Below, piece by piece: positions 35,305 through 42,930 of a stretch of 52,317 nt of DNA. The position numbers were made by a program, and so were the translations under genes. Source of the DNA: an uncultured Bifidobacterium sp. GTDB taxonomy: Bacteria; Actinomycetota; Actinomycetes; Actinomycetales; Bifidobacteriaceae. Numbering within the stretch: the stretch's first letter is position 1; the number at the start of each line of letters is the position of its first letter. The stretch lies in assembly GCF_945269915.1 (NCBI RefSeq), contig NZ_CALYOY010000013.1, forward strand, positions 1 through 52,317, given 5' to 3'. Under the pieces are notes generated by a model. That model saw only the letters and a program-made list of their open reading frames with translations, did not search any database and was not told the DNA's origin.

Positions 35305-36405
35305 ATGTTTGAAGTCCCCGCGATAAAGAGCGTCAAGCTCACCACTGCACGTGTACCGTTGCCGGAAGGCCCTTGGGGCGACCAGATTCACCATGTCGAG
35401 AACATCGAGGTGATTGTGGCCGATGTCACCGGGGACAATGGAGTGACCGGTACTGGTTTTAGCCATACCTCGGGTTGGTGCGGAGCTACTATAGCGACCT
35501 TGGTCAAGGAGATGATCCCCGATGTGATAGGGCTGCCTGTTTCGCCAAGGGCCCTGTGGAACCGTTCTTACAAGTACATTCATGATGTCGGCGGGGCTGG
35601 GGTAACGACCCATGCCCTATCCTCGTTGGATATTGCCTATTGGGACCTCTTGTCCAAGTCCTTGGACATCTCCTTGTATGACATGCTGGGTAAAGTGCGC
35701 GACAGGGTTCCACTGTACGGTTCGGGCATTAATCTGAATCTCTCCATCGACGAGGTTATCGAGCAAGTCAAGCGTTGGAAGGCCAAAGGCTACATTGCCG
35801 CCAAAGTCAAAGTGGGTAAGCCGGATATCGAGGAAGACGTCGAGCGGCTCAAGGCCATTCAGGAGGCTGTACCTGGATACCCGCTGGCTGTGGATGCGAA
35901 CCAGGGTTGGAATCTTCCCGCAGCCTTGCGTGCATTCAAAAAGTTCGACGACCTCGATCTGTTGTGGATTGAAGAACCGCTTCCGTCCGACGATATCGTC
36001 GGGCATAAGGTTTTGCGTGAGCGGGTGAACACGCCTATGGCCATGGGGGAGAATATATACAATCTGAACCAATTCAACCAGTATTTCTCGCAGGGATCCT
36101 GTGATTACGTACAGGCCGATCTGGGACGAGTCGGAGGGATAACGGGATATCTCGACATCGCTGCTGCAGCGCGTGCTTATAACCTGCCTATGACTCCCCA
36201 CTTTGTTTTCGAGTTAAGTGCCAGTCTGCTCTCCACCATCCCCAATGTCTACGCCTCGGAGGTTACCGATGGTGGTACATGGAGCGATTTACGCATCTTC
36301 AAGTCATCCGGTCATGTTGACGAGGATGGTTTCTGGGTTCCTCCGTCCGGACCGGGCCATGGTATCGAGGTCGATCGGGATTATCTGGATGACCACCGCT
36401 TCTAG
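35305..36405 (+). CDS. Mandelate racemase/enolase superfamily sugar-acid dehydratase
   Basis: A 366-aa enzyme of the enolase superfamily, MR subgroup. All catalytic positions are present, with spacing matching mandelate racemase: Lys167-x-Lys169, metal ligands Asp197 (VDANQGW), Glu223 (IEEP) and Glu249 (GEN), and the His-Asp dyad Asp272 and His299 (TPH). MR-subgroup members in sugar loci usually dehydrate aldonic, aldaric or uronic-type acids to 2-keto-3-deoxy acids; the specific substrate cannot be told. Start 35305 has AAAGGA about 8 nt upstream; 35278 is less likely. It follows the MFS gene by 110 nt and is followed by a strong terminator-like stem. Confidence 0.92.
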   Translation: MFEVPAIKSVKLTTARVPLPEGPWGDQIHHVENIEVIVADVTGDNGVTGTGFSHTSGWCGATIATLVKEMIPDVIGLPVSPRALWNRSYKYIHDVGGAGVTTHALSSLDIAYWDLLSKSLDISLYDMLGKVRDRVPLYGSGINLNLSIDEVIEQVKRWKAKGYIAAKVKVGKPDIEEDVERLKAIQEAVPGYPLAVDANQGWNLPAALRAFKKFDDLDLLWIEEPLPSDDIVGHKVLRERVNTPMAMGENIYNLNQFNQYFSQGSCDYVQADLGRVGGITGYLDIAAAARAYNLPMTPHFVFELSASLLSTIPNVYASEVTDGGTWSDLRIFKSSGHVDEDGFWVPPSGPGHGIEVDRDYLDDHRF

Positions 36406-36433
36406 TCATCTTTGAAATACACCGATTTCATGT

Positions 36434-36466
36434 CCCCATCCCGGTTGAGAACAGGCCGGGATGGGG
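36434..36466 (+). terminator. Stem-loop after the dehydratase gene
   Basis: A perfect 11-bp stem, CCCCATCCCGG (36434-36444) with CCGGGATGGGG (36456-36466), 11-nt loop. No U-run, but position and strength fit a terminator. Confidence 0.65.
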
Positions 36467-36659
36467 TACGTCTGGAAAAGTATCTGGACAACAGGCAACC
36501 ATGGGTGGAATCATTGTAAACAGGTCGGAACTCACGGATTAATGGACCATATGCTAATCACAGCCGCAGGACCGATTTTCCTGTTTTCAACTTCTGCACG
36601 ATGGAGGATTCTGCGCAGATCATAAACACGATTCCGAGAGATTAACTGTTCTTGTCTTC

Positions 36660-37111
36660 AAGGGGCATTCTGTCCGATTTGGCGACTGGGTGGAACTCTT
36701 TGGGCAATTGTAATGTGCTCAGCACAACACTGTGGGGCATGATTTCCCTTGTCGTCTCCTGCAATTGGTCTGACGGTGAGGTTTTTTTTTTGCTTCCGTT
36801 GCATGACAACCTCTTCCAGAACCAGCGTGACCACAACCTGGAGGTGGCCGTCCGGCGCCCATGCCGTGATGATGACTTTGCATCGGGCCACGAGTGGCCC
36901 ATTGATGCCCGAACCCTCACAAGTCGTGAAGGAAGACGTCGTGGAGACGGTGCCACTGGGTCGGGGGGATTCGGACATGACCCAGGGTGGTCGTCGGAAC
37001 GGTCGGGGTGCCGGTCGTCACCGGACTTCCAGCAGGTCCGTCGGCTTCCGGCACGGACCACATCGACATCGCAGGGCCTCCAATCCCTTCCGTTCCTCCC
37101 GAAGTCGCTGA
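36660..37111 (+). pseudogene. Decayed DEAD-box helicase fragment
   Basis: The segment contains LHDNLFQNQRDHNLEV, matching LHGNLSQNQRDRNLEA of the intact helicase, then jumps directly to the C-terminal tail (RDDDFASGHEWPIDAR against RNDDFASQDGPIDAR). After a frame change near 36930-36980 it continues as GRHRTSSRSVGFRHGPHRH and ends SNPFRSSRSR with the same stop and following bases TTGAACC. Upstream, VLSTTL may be a remnant of motif III (LFSATL). Motifs I and II are missing. A run of ten T (36782-36791) lies inside. It is non-functional as a helicase. Confidence 0.8.
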
Positions 37112-37121
37112 TTGAACCAGG

Positions 37122-37162
37122 GGGGGCCGGGTCATACCAGTACAGGCGACCCGGCCCCCTTG
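37122..37162 (+). terminator. Terminator after the helicase pseudogene
   Basis: A perfect 12-bp stem, GGGGGCCGGGTC (37122-37133) with GACCCGGCCCCC (37148-37159), 14-nt loop, then TT. The remaining 300 nt before the next gene hold no feature I recognise. Confidence 0.65.
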
Positions 37163-37462
37163 CATATCGCCCAGAGCAGCACGGCATCTTCAGCCCAAGA
37201 GCGATACGACGCCTGGCATCGGTACCTCGAGGGATGCAGGCGAGAAGGAACGGTGGGCGACGGTTCGCGAAGCTTGAGCAATGATGGTTTCGGCAGCCAA
37301 GATTCGTACCACGGCGAGACGGTCGGCAATCCTGATTGTGGGCATCCGGGCGTTCAGATGAGTCTACGACTGGTGGGGGCTCCCGGACGCATAACTGATA
37401 CCCTTGATGACCACGAGAAGGTGTCCTGATCGGGATCCCTGTCGGAGCACTGGAAGAAAGAG

Positions 37463-38626
37463 ATGCTGATGAATACTGACCCGAACCACGACCCCCAGGA
37501 TCCCAATCCTGTAATAGGTGAGGACCAGGCTGGGGTTGCCCCCGGCCAGGCCTCGGCGGCCCCCTCCGATCAGACTCCGGAGCCAAGCACTGATTTCGTT
37601 GTCATGGTGGATGGGCAGACGGTTGAGAGCGAAGCTGGACAGGACTCCCCGTCATCCCCTATCGGTGAGGAGCCCCAAGAGGTTGCTGTGATCGGTACCG
37701 ATTCGTCGGTTTCCCGATCTGATACGCCCCAGGCGGGCCAGCGGTCCGATCCTTCCCGGGTCGATGCCCAGCCCGCTGCCTTGCATACCGATTCGCAGCC
37801 GGGTACTGCTGAGACGGATCCTCAATCCGTGGCCCCCCAATCGGCAGATTCACCGGAGGGCTATCAGTTCGGCCCCCAGCGTGCCGACCCGGCGTATGAT
37901 GCTTCGCAGGCTGGTTCTCAATTTGATTCCCAACAGTTTGAGCCGCCACAGACCGGTCCGCAGTTCGATGCCTCTCAGGCTGGTTCCCACCAGGCGGGCG
38001 GGCCACAGTTCACCCCCCTACCTGGTGCTGTTCCAGTAGGCGTGCAGCCTCAGCCCGAGGTTCCACAATTCGGTGCACAACCTCCCGCTTCGCAGTTCGG
38101 AGGACCGCAGGGTGGGCAGAATCCCATCCCTGGAGGGCAGGCCTATCCTGCACCGGCGCCATACCCTGCTCCGAATCCGTATATGGCCCAGAACCCGTAT
38201 GCGGGTCAGTTCCCGCAAATGGCCCCGCCGATTCAGCAGGACAGCGGCAAGGCGAGTGGTCTGGCCATCGCATCCTTGATTCTGGCCATCCTCTTCTGGC
38301 CCATCGGTCTGATGGTTTCCATCATCAGCGTTTGCCTCTCATCCGGCCGCGAGAACAGGACCAGCAGGATCCTGTCCCTTGTCGCCTTGGGAATCTCCCT
38401 GCTGGTATTCCTGTTCAACGTCATCATATTCGTCGTGGTGTTCCACAGCACGGTGGATTTCTTTGAGAATCATATACCGGATCTTATTGATCAGTCCTAT
38501 TCCCAGACTGCCGATGACAATGGACAGGATGATGGCGAGGACCGGGAGAGCGGCCTTCGGTATTCCGAACATGCTGCAATCGACCCCATCTGCGATCTGA
38601 CCAACGGTCTGGAGTTCATCGCCTAG
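37463..38626 (+). CDS. Pro/Gln-rich DUF4190-type membrane protein 1
   Basis: A 387-aa protein. The first 265 residues are low-complexity and polar, with loose repeats around ASQAGS, PQFGAQ and QPGTAE, ending in Pro/Tyr/Ala repeats (PAPYPAPNPYMAQNPY). Two hydrophobic helices follow (ASLILAILFWPIGLMVSIIS and a second after a short basic turn), the DUF4190 pattern, then an acidic C-terminus. ATG 37463 and ATG 37469 are both possible. This architecture places a disordered domain next to the membrane; function is unknown. The next gene encodes a protein of the same plan. Confidence 0.75.
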   Translation: MLMNTDPNHDPQDPNPVIGEDQAGVAPGQASAAPSDQTPEPSTDFVVMVDGQTVESEAGQDSPSSPIGEEPQEVAVIGTDSSVSRSDTPQAGQRSDPSRVDAQPAALHTDSQPGTAETDPQSVAPQSADSPEGYQFGPQRADPAYDASQAGSQFDSQQFEPPQTGPQFDASQAGSHQAGGPQFTPLPGAVPVGVQPQPEVPQFGAQPPASQFGGPQGGQNPIPGGQAYPAPAPYPAPNPYMAQNPYAGQFPQMAPPIQQDSGKASGLAIASLILAILFWPIGLMVSIISVCLSSGRENRTSRILSLVALGISLLVFLFNVIIFVVVFHSTVDFFENHIPDLIDQSYSQTADDNGQDDGEDRESGLRYSEHAAIDPICDLTNGLEFIA

Positions 38627-38860
38627 GAGTGTTCGGAAGACGGTCCTGGTCCAGCCGCGGAACAATCCTTGCGACGTCGTGATCATATGGGATTCAGGGC
38701 CGTAGCCCCGACTCGAATGAGATATGGGTTCGGCCGTCGTCCTCGCGGTTCCGGGATGGTAGTATTTCCTGGAGAGTATTGGATATCGCAGTATATAACT
38801 CTTGACAAGTCATTGATGGTATATACCGGCTGAAGTGTGCCCCGGGAAGAGAGAATGATT

Positions 38861-39988
38861 ATGAGCGACGATGCGCAGAATACAGGTACTCCCGGGTTCA
38901 ATGGTCCGGGTCCGGACAACCGGGACTCTGAGAATGACCGGCTCTCGGGTGCGGGACAGTCGGGATACAGGCGGCAGGCAGATCCCACCCCGGACAATCC
39001 GATGCCGGGCACGCCTTATGAGCCGCCGGCTGCGGTGCCGGAGCAGCCTGCTCAGACCTATGGTCGGCCGGACTGCGGTCAGTCGGTTTATGGTCGGCCG
39101 GACTATGGAGCAACCCCGACTCCGGGCCGGCAGCAGACGCAGTATTACAACAGCCCGCAGGCACAGCCTTCTGGGTCCATGCCGGGTCAACCGACCCCGG
39201 GAATGCCTCGGGCCCAACCGATTCCGGGTGCCCCCATGCCGCAGGGCCAGCCCTTCGCCCCCCAATATCAGCCCCAGGGTTATCAGCAGCCGTTTTATGG
39301 GCAGGGCTCCACGGATGAGTCCTACAGTGGCCTGTCGATCGCGGCCATCATTACCGCCGTTCTTTTATGGCCGGTTGGCCTGATCCTGTCAATCGTCAGT
39401 CTTTTCACCTTGCGCAAGGACGGGCGGGAAAAAGGCAGGGGCTTGTCGATCGCCGCCTTGATCGTCTCCATCGTCATCGGGATCGTTTCGATTCTGCTGG
39501 TGGTGGAAGGGGTGCACTTCGTTGATCGTCTTGTCTCGGATGCACAGAGTCAGGCACAATCGCAGTATTCTGCGCCTACGGATGAAGGCGATGGTTCCGC
39601 CGATACACAATCGGGGACATCCAAGCATTACAAGAGCATTCAGGACTGGCTCGACCACTCTCCGCGTGGCAGGCAAGCCACGAAAGAGCTAAGGAAACAG
39701 AAGGAACAGGGCAACGAGGATGGATACGCTGTCGAGCTGAAGGACGGTGGCGACCAGAAGCTGGTTATGGATATAACCTATGAAGATTCATCCAGTGATG
39801 AATCAGACAGCTCTGGTGTAGATATGACGGATGCGATCATGGACGCATTCGAGCCGACCATGAAAGCCCTGGCGCTCTCGCTTCAACAGGAGGGGTTCGA
39901 TCACCCGACCGTTGAGCTGCTCTTGCACAGTCCCGACAACTCATTCCAGCGTAGCGCCACCTATGACACGGATGGCAAGATTTCCTAA
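38861..39988 (+). CDS. Pro/Gln-rich DUF4190-type membrane protein 2
   Basis: A 375-aa relative of the preceding protein. Residues 1-150 are Pro/Gln/Gly/Tyr-rich with a repeated YGRPDxG unit (TYGRPDCGQSVYGRPDYG) and PGxPxPG units. Two membrane helices (LSIAAIITAVLLWPVGLILS and LSIAALIVSIVIGIVSILLV) flank a basic turn. Unlike protein 1, it carries an extra domain of about 120 residues (KHYKSIQDWLDHSPRGRQA to the end), probably outside the membrane, that I cannot assign. Start 38861 (alternatives 38855 and 38837) follows GGAAGAGAG. A terminator-like stem follows. Confidence 0.75.
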   Translation: MSDDAQNTGTPGFNGPGPDNRDSENDRLSGAGQSGYRRQADPTPDNPMPGTPYEPPAAVPEQPAQTYGRPDCGQSVYGRPDYGATPTPGRQQTQYYNSPQAQPSGSMPGQPTPGMPRAQPIPGAPMPQGQPFAPQYQPQGYQQPFYGQGSTDESYSGLSIAAIITAVLLWPVGLILSIVSLFTLRKDGREKGRGLSIAALIVSIVIGIVSILLVVEGVHFVDRLVSDAQSQAQSQYSAPTDEGDGSADTQSGTSKHYKSIQDWLDHSPRGRQATKELRKQKEQGNEDGYAVELKDGGDQKLVMDITYEDSSSDESDSSGVDMTDAIMDAFEPTMKALALSLQQEGFDHPTVELLLHSPDNSFQRSATYDTDGKIS

Positions 39989-40024
39989 CAGGAAAGCCCA
40001 AGCTGCCGACGCGAAGAGGTGAAA

Positions 40025-40067
40025 GACGTCTGCGGGCCGCATTGAGGATCTGCAGGCGTCATTTGTA
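40025..40067 (+). terminator. Stem-loop after DUF4190 protein 2
   Basis: GACGTCTGC (40025-40033) pairs with GCAGGCGTC (40052-40060), 9 bp with one G-T, 18-nt loop, tail ATTTGT. Confidence 0.55.
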
Positions 40068-40120
40068 CCAGGCGCATTCAGGGAAACAGACAAGCACAGG
40101 TTAGATGGTCGATGGACCTG

Positions 40121-40193
40121 TGGAGCTGAGGGTAGTCGAAACCCCGACCTCTTCGATGCGAACGAAGCGCTCTACCAACTGAGCTACAGCCCC
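40121..40193 (-). tRNA. tRNA-Ala (anticodon CGC)
   Basis: A 73-nt cloverleaf on the minus strand. Acceptor stem GGGGCTG/CAGCTCC with discriminator A; D-arm GCTC-AGTTGGTA-GAGC; anticodon stem CTTCG/CGAAG with loop TTCGCAT, giving anticodon CGC (reads GCG, Ala); T-arm GGGGT/ACCCT, closing with one G-T pair around TTCGACT. The 3' CCA is not encoded. Flanked by DUF4190 protein 2 and dedA. Confidence 0.95.
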
Positions 40194-40383
40194 AGGCGTT
40201 GCCCGACCATAGCCGAACAACAGATGATACTTTAGCGCGGGGCCCTCCCAAACGCAATTCAATACGGGGAGGGGCGGCGGATAAGGAGGGTTCCCGTCTG
40301 CATGTCTGCGGTTCTTCCTTGTGAAGGGGCCCATGCCGGCGCGTGAGTAGCCTCCCTATAATTACAGCGCGGGAAGTCGGGTG

Positions 40384-41091
40384 TCACTCCATCCGGTTTA
40401 CCGCCTCCTCTGTCTCTTCCTTTTCGTCGGCCTCGGTCTCCTTGCCCTTCCTGCCGAACCTGGCCCTGATGAGGCCGATGACGGTGGGCAGGACGGAGAT
40501 GACCAGAATGAGGATGACGACCAGCTCGAAGTGCTCCTGAACGGCCGGAATACCACCGAAGAAGAAGCCCAGGAGGGTGAAGACGGTGGACCAGACCAGG
40601 CCGCCCAGAACGCTGAAGGGCGTGAAACGCCGCCACTTCATACCCGAAATGCCGGAGATGAAGGGCATGAAGGTCCTGATGAAAGGAAGGAAACGGCCCA
40701 GGACGACGGCCAACGGACCCCACTTGTCGATCAGGTTCTCGGTTCTGGCGATCCGCTCAGGTGTCAGTGACCTGACCCTACCGGAACGGACGATGGCCCG
40801 CCCGAAGAAGTGCCCGATGAAATAGTTGCTCTGGTCGCCGACGATGGGGGCCAGCCATACGATGGGCAGGAGGACATCCAGCTTGAGACCGCTGGAGGGG
40901 TCGTGGGCGAAGACACCGGCCGCAAAGAGAAGGGAGTCCCCGGGCAGGAAAGGCATGAAGACCACGCCGGTCTCGACGAAGATAATCAGGAAGATGAACG
41001 CGTAGGTAGGCCCCAGGCCCATGGCGATCCATCCGGCGATGGCGCTGCGAGGGTCCTTGAGCAGGTTCAAGAGCCAGTTGATGACACCCAT
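40384..41091 (-). CDS. DedA family membrane protein
   Basis: A 235-aa integral membrane protein of the DedA/SNARE-associated superfamily, implicated in lipid flipping and envelope homeostasis. Signatures visible are FLPGDSLLFAAG, a second GDQSNYFIGHFFGR, and GRFLPFIRTFMPFISGI. The C-terminus is a highly charged, acidic cytoplasmic tail (EADEKEETEEAVNRME). ATG 41091 is chosen as the start of the hydrophobic domain; upstream in-frame residues from 41142 look untranslated. No strong ribosome site is seen. Confidence 0.92.
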   Translation of the reverse strand: MGVINWLLNLLKDPRSAIAGWIAMGLGPTYAFIFLIIFVETGVVFMPFLPGDSLLFAAGVFAHDPSSGLKLDVLLPIVWLAPIVGDQSNYFIGHFFGRAIVRSGRVRSLTPERIARTENLIDKWGPLAVVLGRFLPFIRTFMPFISGISGMKWRRFTPFSVLGGLVWSTVFTLLGFFFGGIPAVQEHFELVVILILVISVLPTVIGLIRARFGRKGKETEADEKEETEEAVNRME

Positions 41092-41396
41092 GTGTGAGGC
41101 CGTCCCGTCCGTTGAAGTTCGAGTAATGCAAAACCGACTCACACTCTAACAAGGCGGACCCGTGTTCGTCAGTCATGGCGGACATTCCTTGCGGGGATAA
41201 CACAACCGACCGGCTGCCCGGATGCGAGGAATCGGGAAATCAATGCCAAACGGTATGCCTTGTGGAAAGTCGGACTTCGGTATCGGATAAGGTGGGGAAG
41301 GCAATATCGATTTCATGGTAGAAACCGTGTGAGGTTTCCGGCTCCATGTACAGGGACGCAGGAAACGGAGCGGACATCCGCAAGGGAAAGGTAAGT

Positions 41397-42836
41397 ATGA
41401 GCGATACGCATAGATTTGAATTGCCGGCGGACTTTACCTGGGGAACGGCCACCGCCTCATTCCAGGTGGAGGGGGCCGCCAGGGAGGACGGCCGCGAGGA
41501 TTCCATCTGGGATACCTTCTGCCGCGAGCCGGGGAGGATCCTGGATGGGTCCAACGGGGACCAGGCCTGTGACGAGTACCATCGCTACCCCGAAGACATC
41601 TCCCTGATGAAGGAGATGGGGGTGGGGGCCTACCGTCTCTCGGTGGCCTGGCCGCGCATCTTCCCCAGCGCCCAGGGCAGGTTGAACCAGGCCGGACTGG
41701 ACCACTACCGGAGAGTTCTGGACATGCTGCGCGACCAGGGCATCAAGCCGGTGGTGACCCTCTACCACTGGGATCTGCCCCAGTACCTCCAGGATGCAGG
41801 CGGCTGGCCCAACCGGGATACGGCCAAGCGCTATGCCGAGTATGCCGGTGTCCTGGCCCGAGCCTTCGGTGATTCGGTGGATACCTGGACCACACTCAAC
41901 GAGCCATGGTGCACGGCCTATCTGGGGTACGGCAACGGTGCCCATGCGCCGGGAATACGGGATTACGACCAGGCCCTGGCAACTGTTCACCACCTGAACC
42001 TGGCCCACGGTCTGGGTGCCCAGGCCATCCGGGCGGAGCTGGGTGACAAGGCTCGGGTTTCGGTCACCCTGAACCTGCAGGTGAACCGGGCCGAGTCGGG
42101 AAGCGAAGAGGACCTGGCGGCCAAGACCCGGGCGGACCTCTTCGCCAATGAGGTCTGGCTTGGCCCCATGCTTGCCGGGACCTATGACCAGCGCATCAGG
42201 GAGGCGGCCCAGGGAATCACCGACTGGCGGTTCGTGCGGGAGGGAGACCTGGAAACCATCCATCAGCCTCTGGATGTGCTCGGTATCAACTATTACTCAA
42301 CCAACCATGTACAGGCAAGACGGATCGGTGAGGGTTCAACCCAGGCCGGTGTCGGCCCCCAGGGCAGTCTGCCCGACCAGGAGGCCAACGCCATGCCTGC
42401 CCAGGAGTCGGTGGAGACACTGCCTCCCCGGGGTGAGCTGACTGCCATGGGATGGAACCAGGAACCCCGGGGGTTGACCGACCTCCTGCTTGAGGTTTCC
42501 CATCGTTTCCCCGACCTGGACCTGATGGTGACCGAAAATGGTTCGGCCTGGGAGGATGAGGTCAGCCCGGATCCTTCCCAGCCCGGTGGGAAGATTGTGC
42601 ACGATCCCAAGCGGGTGACCTACTTGGAGCAGCATGTCAGGGCCGTGGCCAAGGCCATCCAGGATGGCGCCAGGGTCACCGGCTACTTCGCATGGTCCCT
42701 CCTCGACAACTTCGAGTGGGCCCTGGGCTACACCAAGCGGTTTGGACTGATCCGTGTGGACTACCCGACACAGGAGCGGATCTGGAAGGATTCCGGCCGC
42801 AGATATGCGCGGATCGTCAAGGATAATGCCATCTGA
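41397..42836 (+). CDS. Beta-glucosidase (GH1)
   Basis: A 479-aa cytosolic family-1 glycosidase that hydrolyses beta-glucosides (or 6-phospho forms) with retention. Acid/base Glu169 lies in TLNEPW and nucleophile Glu380 in VTENGSAW; N-terminal FTWGTATASFQVEGA is the family signature. AAGGGAAAGG precedes the ATG at 41397. It is monocistronic. Upstream (about 41243-41258) a LacI-like inverted motif, TGCCAAACGGTATGCC, may be an operator. Plant-derived beta-glucosides are the probable substrates; the absence of a PTS nearby favours unphosphorylated sugars (inference). Confidence 0.95.
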   Translation: MSDTHRFELPADFTWGTATASFQVEGAAREDGREDSIWDTFCREPGRILDGSNGDQACDEYHRYPEDISLMKEMGVGAYRLSVAWPRIFPSAQGRLNQAGLDHYRRVLDMLRDQGIKPVVTLYHWDLPQYLQDAGGWPNRDTAKRYAEYAGVLARAFGDSVDTWTTLNEPWCTAYLGYGNGAHAPGIRDYDQALATVHHLNLAHGLGAQAIRAELGDKARVSVTLNLQVNRAESGSEEDLAAKTRADLFANEVWLGPMLAGTYDQRIREAAQGITDWRFVREGDLETIHQPLDVLGINYYSTNHVQARRIGEGSTQAGVGPQGSLPDQEANAMPAQESVETLPPRGELTAMGWNQEPRGLTDLLLEVSHRFPDLDLMVTENGSAWEDEVSPDPSQPGGKIVHDPKRVTYLEQHVRAVAKAIQDGARVTGYFAWSLLDNFEWALGYTKRFGLIRVDYPTQERIWKDSGRRYARIVKDNAI

Positions 42837-42868
42837 GTAGGAGACTTCCGTATAGGCCCGGTGCATCT

Positions 42869-42899
42869 CTCCGTTCCCGGATAGGTCCGGGACCGGGAG
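42869..42899. terminator. Possible bidirectional terminator between GH1 and O-mannosyltransferase
   Basis: TCCCGG (42875-42880) with CCGGGA (42887-42892), extended across an internal loop by CTCC/GGAG. It lies between convergent genes. Confidence 0.35.
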
Positions 42900-42930
42900 A
42901 AGTACCGGGGCTTCGGTTTTCCGGGTCCGC

